DNA of 64,000 nt, from NCBI GenBank assembly GCA_019915135.1, contig JAHLMK010000024.1, positions 124,001 to 188,000 of the forward strand. Reading direction: 5' to 3'. This stretch comes from Strobilurus pachycystidiatus (Eukaryota > Basidiomycota > Agaricomycetes > Agaricales > Physalacriaceae). The notes under the pieces are model-generated. The model had not been told where the DNA came from. It was given only the letters and a program-made list of their open reading frames with translations, and made no database searches. The translations under genes were made by a program, and so were the position numbers. Below, piece after piece: positions 9,653 through 20,064 of the stretch; within the stretch, counting starts at the first letter, position 1, and each line of letters starts with the position of its first letter.

Positions 9653-10747
9653 TGAGATTGTGAGTGCAAATTGCAAAGATGTGATGACGCAAGGGCCGGG
9701 GCGGCAAGGCTCAGGCCAACTATTACTAAATCCCGAATCGATAATTTCCTAATCGGTGCTTCGCGTCGGCAGCTTGAGTTTGAGTGGTTTTCGTGGATCT
9801 CCAGTCTTCGGTACGTCGTATTTTGCATATGGGGACTCGTGATTTTGATACTGGAGCTTCAACAGGTATAGCGCCCGCATAATATACAAAGTCAATATGG
9901 CCAGAGTTTCAATCTACTCAGCACTAGAGAGAGCCTCGTGGTTCTTCGAGTTAGTTCTGCCCATGCTGATGCGGTCATGCCATACGGATGCATGCCCTGT
10001 ACGCAGTCCCATGAATGGGCGGGGTTTCAACACCAGCATTCAGGACGTCATGCGTTGCTCTTGAGATATCATCGCCATTCAACTGCCTTCAGTTTAGCTT
10101 TGGATGGACACTTGCTTTCGTACACAAAGCACTCAAGCTCTGCTCAACTCTTACGGCCAGGTCAAGAGCGTCTTCACGTTAACCATCCAAAGCAGAACGA
10201 AGGACCTCAAAGCCGCCACGAATCATACCACGCGCAACATAGCCAGACGCGGGTTCGAATCGCACCAATCTGGTCGATGCAGTCCTGCTGTAGTTGACGA
10301 CCTTGCTTTCAGTGATGCCGAGGTTTACGATTGTCGGAACGACAGGGTATAGCGTCGGCTGCCTGAGGACTTTGATGAACTGAGAACTTTGCGGAAGAGG
10401 AGACGTCGACAAGTCTCTTTGAGCTCAGGTAGCTCGGGTCGTCTTTCCAGACTATGCTTGTCTCTCATGATGTAATTAGCCAAACTGGGAAGAGGCCCTT
10501 GTCATCATCAATGTTGTTACTAATGTCTTGTAGTCTTGTGGCCGACAAAGTCCTGTTAGGCCTAAACATATCCAGTTCAAAAGGTTTGCATCCAAACATT
10601 ATGTATAGGACTCGGAACTGCCGTCGACGCGGTGTAGTCCGTGCTACTAGAGCACTCAAGGAAACCCTGGAGTACTCAAATAGCACACAGTACTTATGAG
10701 GAAATTCGGCAAGGCCTTGGCACTGGCAGTGGCAAGAGCTCGAATGT
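9653..10747. other. Interval without an assigned gene
   Basis: About 1.1 kb between the Rdx-like start and the BTB gene. A minus-strand open stretch at 10179..10412 (includes TLYPVVPTIVNLGITESKVV) looks coding-like, but I do not recognise it and found no start or partner exons. It may be a decayed gene or an unresolved one. Confidence 0.3.
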
Positions 10748-10779
10748 GATAAGATTAGACTCACGTGGCGAATCTTATC
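10748..10779. promoter_or_regulatory. GATA sites flanking an E-box: 32-bp inverted repeat
   Basis: GATAAGATT at 10748..10756 and its exact reverse complement AATCTTATC at 10771..10779 enclose CACGTG at 10762..10767. The element lies 56 bp before the ATG of the BTB gene. The arms are WGATAR-type GATA-factor sites and the centre is a bHLH-type site. Confidence 0.5.
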
Positions 10780-10835
10780 TATTGCTCATCCACGATGAGG
10801 TTACGCATTCAATTCCCTGTTCGCTTTCAACACCA

Positions 10836-11755
10836 ATGTCTCCAACATCGGTCGAGAGGGAAGAAGATAGTACATCTCCTACGCGCGTCTTGAGCTGCTG
10901 GGAGCCTTCCGGATCGATCGTTCTTGAAGCAGACAACCATCTTTTTCGCATACTGGACGTTGATGACCTATTCCAGGCCATCGAGTCCGTCCCCTTCAAA
11001 GACGACGTGAATGCGAGACTGGTCAGATTGGATTCGATTAGCAAAGATGATCTAGAATCGTTGCTGTCAGTCTTCTTCCTCTTCTTGCAATCGCTATTCT
11101 CTCAAGCATGATCGCCAAGGATACTGGTTCCACTGGAAAGGCTCTGTCAAGCGGTTGAACGCTTATATGCATCACCTTCCCTGCCTGCTCTGCGTGGCCT
11201 TGCACTGAAAGCCCTCCTGCGAGCTTTCCCATCACGAACGTTCTCCCCCAATGAATACGCAGAGAACGCTCTGATTCTCGCGGTCAAATTCGACATGGAC
11301 CAGGAACTCAGAAAACGCCTGTGGTATCACGTCGTCACGACGCGCGAATTTCATGACGATCACATCGTAAGCTTTCCCTTGGCCACCAAGCACGATAGCA
11401 CCTCATCGTACGCATCGCACAGGAATCACATACTCTACCACCAGAGCTACGAACGCGTTGCACGACGCTATTGAATACCCTCATCTCACACTTCACAGCA
11501 CTGCTCTTTACGCCACCGCCAACTTCTCATATGGCCTGCACGGATGTCATTGCAGGATATTGGATGGAAGTCGTGATACAGCCCTCGCTTGAGAACGACG
11601 GAGTCTACAAGCCTCTTGAGAGTCTGGACATGATGAAGACGAGGGATTGGGAGTCGCTGGGAGTTTGCAGCAGCTGCGTCAAGGACAAAGAAGTCGAGTG
11701 GGACGAGGAAGCGGATACAGTGTGGCGTCTGCTCGGGAATTGGATACAGGAATAA
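10836..11755 (+). CDS. BTB/POZ-domain protein (basidiomycete type)
   Basis: The block SGSIVLEADNHLFR, then DLFQAIESVPF, RLVRLDSISKDDLESLL and a helical part (LPALRGLALKALLRAFPSRTF, NEYAENALILAVKFDMDQELRKRLWY) fits the BTB fold and C-terminal helices of the large, mostly uncharacterised BTB family of agaricomycetes, which may act as Cul3 adaptors or dimerisation modules. The last exon begins after a phase-0 intron (GTAAGC...CACAG, about 11368-11422) and carries two CxxC-like cysteines (VCSSCVKDKEVEW) before the stop at 11755. The upstream frame is open beyond 10836, so the start could be earlier. Its stop lies 27 bp from the convergent APC2 stop. Confidence 0.65.
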
Positions 11756-11782
11756 GAAGACAAAATATACTAGAATAACATG

Positions 11783-14700
11783 CTATTGCGGTATTAACCT
11801 CCACAACCCCTCCTTGACATCGACAAGCTTCTCGCGCCGTGCTGAATTCATCAACGAATGCAGCTGGTCGACAGTCAGGTTGTAGTCGTCGATGAAACCC
11901 AGCATGGCATGTATACGCTCCACAGGCATATTTGGCAGATTCGTGAGCATGCCCTGAATATACTGCGGACGAGAAATGAGGCGCCAAGTCACGAATATGA
12001 GAGAGAGCTTTCCATACCTTCCAATAAACCATCATCTGCTGGTTCTGCTGTTGTTGCTCTGTTGACGTCCCGGGCTCCTCCTCCTCTACTACCTCCAAGC
12101 GCGACTGATCCCCCGGCGCAGCAGCCTCCGCCACTTCCAAAAGAACGAAGGTCTTCTCGCCCTCCTCCTTGATCACGCCGTGATTGACCCATGTCCGTAT
12201 TGCCTTCAACGCTGCGCTCTTGCTGATCGCACCGACACGCGCAACAAGCTCGTCGATCGTCCAGGTGTCTAGGAGAAAGTTAGTACAAATGAAAGAAGGA
12301 GAGATGGCAAACCGTACTCTTTTCGGAGAACAACTCGATGAACGCAGCTTCGAGGGGAGGAACCTCCACCTCCACGGTTCGGTCCTGCAGCTCAACCTGT
12401 AGCTCTACAGTTCCGAGATGTGGTAACCATCGGAGTTTCTTGTCCGGCTTGAACGTCGTAAACTCCTTCGCATACGATTCTTGAAAGCTGTCGAGGTCAA
12501 TAAGTGTCAGCCCACTGCCACACTTTCATTTTGGAGGAACGACTCACGTCTTGAATTGACCCGGCATGTTGAGCTCATTCGTCTCCAGCATGGGCCAGAA
12601 ATGCCGGGATATGATAGTCGGATGCATAACAGTCTGATCCTGGAGTGAGCAAACGGTACCATGATTGTGCGAACAGAACAGCATACCTCATTCTGCGATT
12701 GCACATGCCCGTCAATTCGCTTCGAATCAGTCATGTCCTTCAACATAACCTCGCAGACTTGTAATGCTGCATCGCCGAACCGAATCTTCAAGATTTCAAT
12801 ATTTCTCCGCTTCATCCAATGGGTCAGACCTTGTACATAGGGAAGGATGGAATTCACACACCTCTCGTTCCACCTTCTCCGTGCTTCCGTCTGTGATAGC
12901 CAAAAGCCGTTGAGCAAGTAGGACTTGTAGCTCCTTGACGAAAAGGTCTTTCGAGTCGTAAATACTGACAAGAGTACTGATGACATCGCTAGGTTTGTTT
13001 GCTCTGAAGTCTGGGTGGCCGTCAAGACTACAATTCGGGGTTATATGTGGAGGTAACATACCTGGACCAGCATCAAGCGGCTCCGGATCCCAATTTGGAT
13101 CACTATAATCCTCAATCTCAACCTGGTGTAATGGCTGAGGTGGCTCGTTATCGTCAATGATGGAATCTCCATTCTCGTCGTCTCCGACCAGGTTAGAAAC
13201 AATACATCTGATCGTGTCTGGACGTTCTCTACATGAAGTGTCAGCGGTTATAGCGGCTAGAGAGGCCTGTGGGGATACCTCAAATAACGCCGTATTGGGT
13301 CAGCGACTTTGTACAGCAGAACTCCGGGAGGATCAACAATTCGCAAACACCTGATGGTAGCAACGTATTGTGTTAAGATGAGCGTTGTATCGGCACCGGG
13401 ATGTAGCAGCCTCCGCCGGTTTCTGGGAGGCTGTCAGATACGGACTTTCGCATCAATTGAATGGACTGACGCTTTGCGGAGTGACCGCACAAGATTGGAG
13501 CGCTGATCGACGCGCTGCAGACATTCCTGGGGCGGCTATCAACTTTGTACGATTTCGGATATCATGTACGAACCTTGAGGTCTTCCAGTGCGGGTGTAGA
13601 CTCAGGATAATTGATGATGATATCAAATAGCTCTCGCGTCCGTAAATCACAGAGAGTCTTGGTCATGTGGAAGTCGAATCTCGAGCCAACACTTGCCATG
13701 ACAGCTAGGGCGTCCTCTTCTACGGCGGGTTTAACAGCGGTGAGAGGTAAATCCAATATGAAGGCGTACTGTTCGAGGCCTCCTTCGCGTACATCATCAA
13801 CATCCAAGGAACGATCTTCTCGGACATCCACGCTTTAAGGCCAGGTAGGACTGCAGCATCCCACTTTTCGGTGCAATTGGATATCACGTATTTCTCAATA
13901 TGTTCGTAGCCTACACTCGCGATGACGTTTTCGTATCGATCGAGGAAGCCAATTGTTTCAAAGACGTCCCAGATGCCGTCTGGTAGATTGATAGCGGGGG
14001 GTGCATCGGCATCCAGTGGGGGTAAGGTGGCGGCGCAAAGGCTCTTGAAACCTTTGACGAATGTGGGCGGGAGAATGGCAAAAAGATGTGCTTGGAAGTA
14101 AAGGGTGTACGCGGAACGGATGGTGATACCGAGTCTAGACAAAGGTCAAAGGGCGATATTTGCAACGAGATGAGGAGACACACTCTGGAATAGGCTGCCA
14201 GAGATTGAACCATTCCATCAGGCGAAGTATAAGTCTGGAGATGACAAGTGGATCGTCGGATTGCTAGGTGTGGCTCGTGTATAGGTCGAATAGTCGCGTG
14301 ATTGTCGCGAGACGCGTACCTCGTATTCGACCATGAAGGCGTTGATGTCGCGCTGAATGAGACAGAAGCGTTGCCGAAGGTGCTCTGAGGAAATGTTAGA
14401 TAAATTCAAAGTCAAGCTCGCCCAACGTACCAAGAAATCCTTCTAGCATCACGGGCAGTCGCCGTGACTGTGCAACAACGTCGAATGCATGGCGAATCAG
14501 CTCCATGTCTATCTTGGCCCGTCAATTGCAGAGGCCTGAGAGTCTACTAAAGCCTCACTGTACGTCTTTCTCGGTTCCGAGAGGTCCTTTGGACTGAGAA
14601 ATTCTGTAGAAAGGCTCCATGCCTGCAAGACGAGATGAATGTCCTGCAAGCGTCACCTTCACGCGTTCGGCGTACCTGGCTAAACGACATCAGGCCCGAT

Positions 14701-14786
14701 ATTCCCGGCTCGTCGCGGTTGAGACGCGCGAAAGCGTCCTGCCATTTGGCCGCCACCTGCGAGCGTAATGCGTCGGTGGCTGCCAT
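11783..14786 (-). CDS. APC2: Anaphase-promoting complex subunit 2 (cullin homology)
   Basis: Scaffold subunit of the APC/C ubiquitin ligase that binds the RING subunit Apc11. ATG 14786 opens MAATDALRSQVAAKWQDAFARL. The cullin-homology half is clear: RANKPSDVISTLVSIYDSKDLFVKELQVLLAQRLL, EREILKIRFGDAALQVCEVMLKDM, ISRHFWP, LRWLPHLGTVEL (from about 12440), WTIDELVARVGAISKSAALKAIRTWVNHGVI. The C-terminal APC2 winged helix (MPVERIHAMLGFIDDYNLTVDQLHSLMNSARREKLV) ends at the stop 11785..11783. At least ten short introns interrupt it. A low-complexity Glu/Gln stretch (VVEEEEPGTSTEQQQQNQQ) lies between the two winged-helix parts. Exon edges in the N-terminal half are approximate. Confidence 0.9.
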
Positions 14787-15263
14787 TGTGGAAGGCGTCA
14801 CTCAATATGGAAGGAGGTAAGCGAGAAAGGCACGAAAGGTTTCGTGCCAAATCATAGTCCACGTGCTCGTACCCAATTAGGACGGGTTTGGATGCAAAAT
14901 GTTTGAGAGCTTACTGTATGTCGTCTGTACTGCTCGATGTCTAGTCAACGACCATCTGTTACCCAATGCGTACACGTTGGGACAATCGTTTGTCGGATGG
15001 TGCACTGCGGGAGGGGGACATGAGTGAGCATGGTCATAGTAGATAAGATCAAATCTTATCGCGATAAGATCAAAAAATTGCTTCGCGGGCTTTATGCCAT
15101 AGAGGGGTTCACCAACTGCTACTTACTGGACAGCTCAGCTGCGAGTCATATTAGAGACTCCAGGGCAGCCACAAATCCCCGCTTCTCTGACTCACCCCTC
15201 GATTCATAAACTCGGGAATCTAACGTCTCTTCTTGGCCCATTCCACTAGTTCGCTTCAGCAAA
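14787..15263. promoter_or_regulatory. Divergent promoter APC2 / ARG8
   Basis: 477 bp with no coding sequence that I can support. It contains the GATA cluster at 15042..15068, which is closer to ARG8. Confidence 0.5.
15042..15068. promoter_or_regulatory. Cluster of three GATA-factor sites upstream of ARG8
   Basis: GATAAG occurs at 15042..15047 (+), 15055..15060 (-, as CTTATC) and 15063..15068 (+), about 200 bp before the ARG8 ATG. Fungal GATA activators of nitrogen metabolism (AreA/NIT2 type) bind HGATAR, preferentially paired sites. The link to ARG8 is inference. Confidence 0.5.
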
Positions 15264-16915
15264 ATGAGTCGAATGTGCATTTCCCAACGCCATATGTCCC
15301 TCAGGTCATTACCAAAGGGCACCCGGTCTCTCTCCGGACAGGTCAGTGAACATTCCGTGTCACCTTTTCTGGCACTGATTCCTCTCGCAGACGATACCAT
15401 CTGCACCATCTACGCGCTATAGTGTCCCCACCCATCTCCCATCTGCCCAGTCCACCTCCGATGTTACATCTCAGACTCTTTCGTTGGCATCAAAATACAT
15501 TCTTCCTGTATATGCCCGTCCGGACTTGGTCTTGAGCCACGGCAAAGGGTCTTATGTCTGGGACACGGAAGGGCGGAAGTACCTCGATTTCTCTGCCGGT
15601 ATAGCCGTAAATGCTCTTGGTCATGCAGACGATGGGGTTGTAAAGGTGCGTGTGTATTCCTTCGCGCAGAGGACTGGGAAAGTGATGTCGTGTACACAGA
15701 CGATAGCCGACCACGCGGGAACGCTTTTACACACGAGCAACGTTTACCATAACCAATGGTCACCAAAGCTCGCTGAATTACTCGTCACCCTGACCAAGAA
15801 CGAGGGTGGTTTAGGCTTCGGAAGCTCAGGCGACGAAGACGCTAAAGTCTTCTTCGCGAACTCTGGAACCGAAGCGAACGAAGGCGCCCTCAAAATAGCT
15901 CGCAAAGTGGGTAAAGACCGGTGGGCTGCTGCCAAGCCGGGTCGGACGTGGGACTCTAGTGAATGTTCCAAGACTCGAATCACCTGCTTCGAGAGTGGAT
16001 TCCATGGCCGTACCATGGGGGCATTGAGTGTGACCACCAACCCCAAATATCAGAAGCCTTTTTACCCTTTGGTTCCCGGTGTGGATGTGGGGAAAATCAA
16101 CGATATCGCGGCTATCCCGAGCTTGGTGACAGAGGATACATGCGCAGTGATCATCGAACCTATCCAAGGAGAAGGCGGTATCAACGCAGCGCGGGTTGAC
16201 TTCCTCCAGGCTTTACGAAAGCGCTGCGACGAGGTCGGGGCCGTTTTGATCTTTGATGAGATTCAGGTGAGACGCGTCTCGTATCGTTTAGGATGTCGAA
16301 ATGGTTTACCGAAATTCCCAGTGCGGGCTGTATCGAACGGGGAATCTATGGGCTCATTCCGTACTACCGTCTGATTGTCATCCAGATGTAGTGACGATGG
16401 CCAAACCTCTCGCGAACGGGTACCCAATTGGAGCGGTCATGATTAGGAACGCAGTCGCAGCCACAATGACAGCAGGTGAGAAATACTTGGAATTATGTTC
16501 CCTGCATACAGGCGTTGACCGAGTCCGACGTGTCACAGGTAGCCACGGTACAACATTTGGCGGTTCGCCGCTTGCCAGTGCCGTTGGGTTTTACGTACTG
16601 TCTCGCCTGTCAGAGCCTTCATTCGTGGCGCAGATGTCGGAGACTAGCGCCTACCTGAAAGCGCGACTGGAACAGCTACCGAAATGGTTCCCAGACACGC
16701 TTGAAGAAAGCATTCGTGGACGAGGACTGATCTTGGGGCTCGGATTCAAGAATGAATCAGACCCGGGTCGAGTAGTGCAGATGGCGAGGGAACGCGGTGT
16801 CTTCGTCCTGACTGCAGGCAAGGACGCAGTTCGGTTAGTGCCCAGTCTGAATATCGGCAAGGAAGAGGTGGATCTCGCAGTGGATGTCTTGGAGAGCAGC
16901 CTGGGAGAGTTGTAG
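15264..16915 (+). CDS. ARG8: Acetylornithine aminotransferase, mitochondrial
   Basis: PLP enzyme that converts N-acetylglutamate semialdehyde plus glutamate to N-acetylornithine plus 2-oxoglutarate in arginine synthesis. ATG 15264 gives an Arg/Ser-rich presequence (MSRMCISQRHMSLRS) split by an intron (GTCAGT...CGCAG). Class-III aminotransferase blocks follow: YVWDTEGRKYLDFSAGIAVNALGH, HTSNVYHNQ, FFANSGTEANEGALKIAR, ESGFHGRTMGALSVTT, VIIEPIQGEGGI, LIFDEIQCGLYRTGNLWAH, and the PLP lysine in VTMAKPLANGYPIGA, then HGTTFGGSPLA and AVRLVPSLNI. It stops at 16915. The motif set favours Arg8 over ornithine or GABA aminotransferase. A GATA cluster in its promoter suggests nitrogen control. Confidence 0.93.
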
Positions 16916-17056
16916 ATGTGTCAGTAACAATAGATTGATTTTGAATCTACAATTTGAGCGAATGAATGGTATACGGGCCTAGCGGTAATCATTCGCGCCG
17001 TACGTCCTGTGCAGCGTTCGGTGTTGAGATCTGCCCGTTTCAATCGGTGAAAGCCG

Positions 17057-17061
17057 ATTGG
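17057..17061 (-). promoter_or_regulatory. CCAAT box upstream of the ALA synthase gene
   Basis: ATTGG on the plus strand (CCAAT on the minus strand) lies about 70 bp before the HEM1 ATG. CCAAT boxes bound by the Hap/CBC complex commonly control fungal heme and respiratory genes; a single pentamer is weak evidence. Confidence 0.3.
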
Positions 17062-17131
17062 CTGGCCGGCGCCCCTGGCTCGCACAAAACCGTGACGCTC
17101 TCTTGTGCGCTGAAATTTCCTATTCCCCACC

Positions 17132-19415
17132 ATGGACAAGCTTGCCTCGCTTTCCCGCTTCAAAGCGTCCTGCCCCTTCCTCGGCCGCACCAAGCAGTCC
17201 ACCCTGCGCACGCTGTGCACCTCGACGTCGCCGCGCTATCCGTCGCTCTCCAAGCTCACCGAGAAGGCCACGAAATGCCCGGTCATGGGCCCGGCCCTGT
17301 CCACCCGTTCCAAGGAGCTCGTCGCTGGGTACGCCAGCGTTGCCGGCAATGCTGATGTCGAGCAAATCCACAAGGAACAGGGCATCAGCCTTCCCGTTGG
17401 AGCCAGCATCGAAATGTGCCCCCACGCATCTGCTGCTCGGGCCGCCGCCCGACGTGCAGAAGACCTCGCTGTTGCTGCCCAAAAGGCAGACAAGGCCAAG
17501 GCGAACAAGGCTGCAGCTGCGGGATGCCCCTTCCACAAGGCTGCCGCCGCCGAGTCCGCGCCCAACAAGGCTGCCAGCGCGCCGTCCGCCGCCAAGGCCG
17601 TCCACCCCGGTGCATTCAACTACGAGCAGTTCTTCGTGGAGGAACTCGACAAGAAGCATCAGGACAAGTCTTACCGCTACTTCAACAACATCAATCGCCT
17701 CGCCCACAAGTTCCCCGTGGCGCACACGGCGGAAGTAGAGGACGAGGTCAAGGTCTGGTGTTCCAACGACTACTTGGGCATGGGAAACAATCCAGTCGTC
17801 CTCGAGACCATGCAGTGCGTACCCATTGAGAATCTTCGCGTCTTCCTTCTGATGTAGTTTTTTTTCCAGCCGTACCCTTGATAGATACGGTCACGGTGCT
17901 GGTGGCACTCGTAATATTGCCGGCAACGGGGCCCTGCATCTAGGCCTCGAACAAGAGCTCGCCAGTCTCCATCGCAAGCCAGCTGCGCTCGTATTCTCGT
18001 CGTGCTATGTCGCCAACGATGCGACGCTGTCCACTCTCGGCACCAAGTTACCCGGCTGCGTGATCTTTTCTGACAGGATGAACCACGCTTCTATGATCCA
18101 GGGCATGCGTCATTCCACCGCGAAGCGTGTCATCTTCGAGCACAATGACCTTGAGGATCTGGAAAACAAGCTCAAGCAGTACCCGAAGGAGACCCCCAAG
18201 ATCATCGCGTTTGAGAGCGTGTATTCGATGTGCGGTAGCATCGGCCCCATCAAGGAGATTTGCGACCTGGCTGAACAATACGGTGCTATCACCTTCCTTG
18301 ACGAGGTCCGTTGTCTTGTCCTTTCGACCTTCTAGACTTTACTGACTCCTATCAGGTTCACGCAGTCGGGCTGTATGGACCCCGTGGTGCCGGCGTTGCT
18401 GAACATCTTGACTACGATCTTCACAAAGCTGCCGGCAACAGTCCTAATGCTATTCCTGGAACCGTGATGGACCGTGTCGATATTATTACAGGTACTTGCT
18501 TTTGCCAATTTCATCTGGATCAAAGACTAAATCTTTGTTTCTAGGTACTTTGGGCAAGGCTTATGGTGCAGTCGGTGGTTACATCGCTGGCTCTGATGAT
18601 TTCGTCGACATGATCCGATCTTACGCTCCTGGTTTCATCTTTACGACCTCTCTTCCTCCTGCTACGGTTGCTGGCGCTCAAGCCAGTGTTGCATATCAGA
18701 AGGAATATGTCGGTGATCGTCAACTCAAGCAGGTCAACGTCCGTGAGGTGAAGCGACGCTTTGCAGAAATCGACATCCCTGTTGTGTAAGTTGTTCTTAT
18801 CCTTGCTCGTCTAAAACGATGCTCATCGTCTAATCCAGCCCCGGTACTTCTCACATCGTCCCTGTCTTCGTCGGTGATGCTGCTCTGGCCAAGGAAGCTT
18901 CCGATAAGCTTCTCAATGAGCACGACATCTACGTCCAGTCCATCAACTACCCCACCGTCGCTCGCGGCGAGGAACGTCTCCGCATCACTGTTACACCTCG
19001 GCATACTCTCGAACAAATTGACATCCTCGTCAAAGCCGTCGACCAGATCTTCACGGAGCTCAAGATCAACCGTTTGGCTGATTGGAAGGCTGTCGGTGGC
19101 CGCGCAGGTGTCGGTGCGCCTGGTGCGGAAGATGGTCTGGAGCCGATGTGGAATGATGAACAACTCGGATACACAAACGGCACTACTCCGTCGACCTTGA
19201 GGGAGAAGGAGCCGGCCGTTGTTGACATCAAGGGTGTCGCTGCTGCGAGGAGTCGCTTTGACTACCTCTTGGGTCCGATGTCTGGTCCTCTGCAAGCTCA
19301 CCGTCCGGTTGTCTCCGCCAACATGTTGAAGCTGAAGACCGGGGGCACTAAGCCCTTGGTCATGTCAGCTGAGGAGAACGTCCCAGTCTCCACGTTGGTT
19401 TCCGCGAGTGCTTGA
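17132..19415 (+). CDS. HEM1: 5-aminolevulinate synthase, mitochondrial
   Basis: First enzyme of heme synthesis in the matrix: glycine plus succinyl-CoA to 5-aminolevulinate, with PLP. The start CACCATGG at 17132 begins a long presequence with four Cys-Pro dipeptides (SCPFLG, KCPVMG, MCPHAS, GCPFHK), candidate heme regulatory motifs. An Ala/Lys-rich linker follows, then the catalytic core: [95 protein letters not shown], and the PLP lysine in [17 protein letters not shown]. Five short introns; the first uses donor GTGCGT, giving ETMHRTLDRYG. It stops at about 19415. A C-terminal extension of about 100 residues follows the PRHT block. Confidence 0.95.
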
Positions 19416-20064
19416 TTGCACTCCGGTGATACGCTCCTTTCGATTATACTTTGGATAGGTCTAGTTCCTGATGATTGTTGTTTTGCTGTGTTGTAACAAG
19501 CATATCGTTTGCGCTTTGCGCTTTATATCTCGTCTGCGTTGTGAAGCTTTGAGAATGTTAAGCCTCATTATACTGTAGATTGGTCATAATCAGCGTGGTT
19601 TTGGGAGACTGACAGTGAAACGTTGAGCCGCCTTACAACACACATTTCGTCTTGGTCGCCGAACCAATCGACACTGTGTCTGAACTTCATTCACTCTTTC
19701 AGTGCCTCCCCAATCTTACCAACTCAATGGGAATCCAGCAACCGTTGATTTCCTGCTTCGTTACAGAACACCTCCTTCGTCTTCCAGGCTCTTGCACTTT
19801 TCCTCGAGGCGCAATGACACCATCCTAGATCTCCTCGAAGCATGTCCTCATGCCTACCGCACGCTGACTCGGGCGTCTTCCCCCTTGTAGAGTGTCGGAC
19901 GCCATGCAAAGGACGGCAAGCGACCGGTCTACTTTGATCTTGGAGTCGCGTTTAAGTTTGATGTCGTTGTCGTTGGCTCAACCAGCTGAGCCTCAAGATG
20001 TCCATTGGTAGGAAGGTAGCGAAATGCGTCAACGTTGAATTTATGTTGTAGAAATACAATACCA
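19416..20064. other. Intergenic, 3' ends of HEM1 and IML1
   Basis: Two convergent genes end here. It is T-rich after HEM1. A 62-codon plus-strand open frame at 19702 has no ATG context or family match that I can see. No other feature seen. Confidence 0.4.

Noticed and set aside
10245..10270. tRNA T-arm-like GGTTCGAATC on the plus strand
   Set aside because: The flanking bases do not pair into a T stem, and no D-arm/A-box or acceptor stem precedes it.
17120..17738. Long minus-strand and +1 frames over the ALA synthase leader
   Set aside because: They are shadows of the GC-rich Ala/Lys/Pro-coding leader; the Cys-Pro motifs and the catalytic core are in the called frame.
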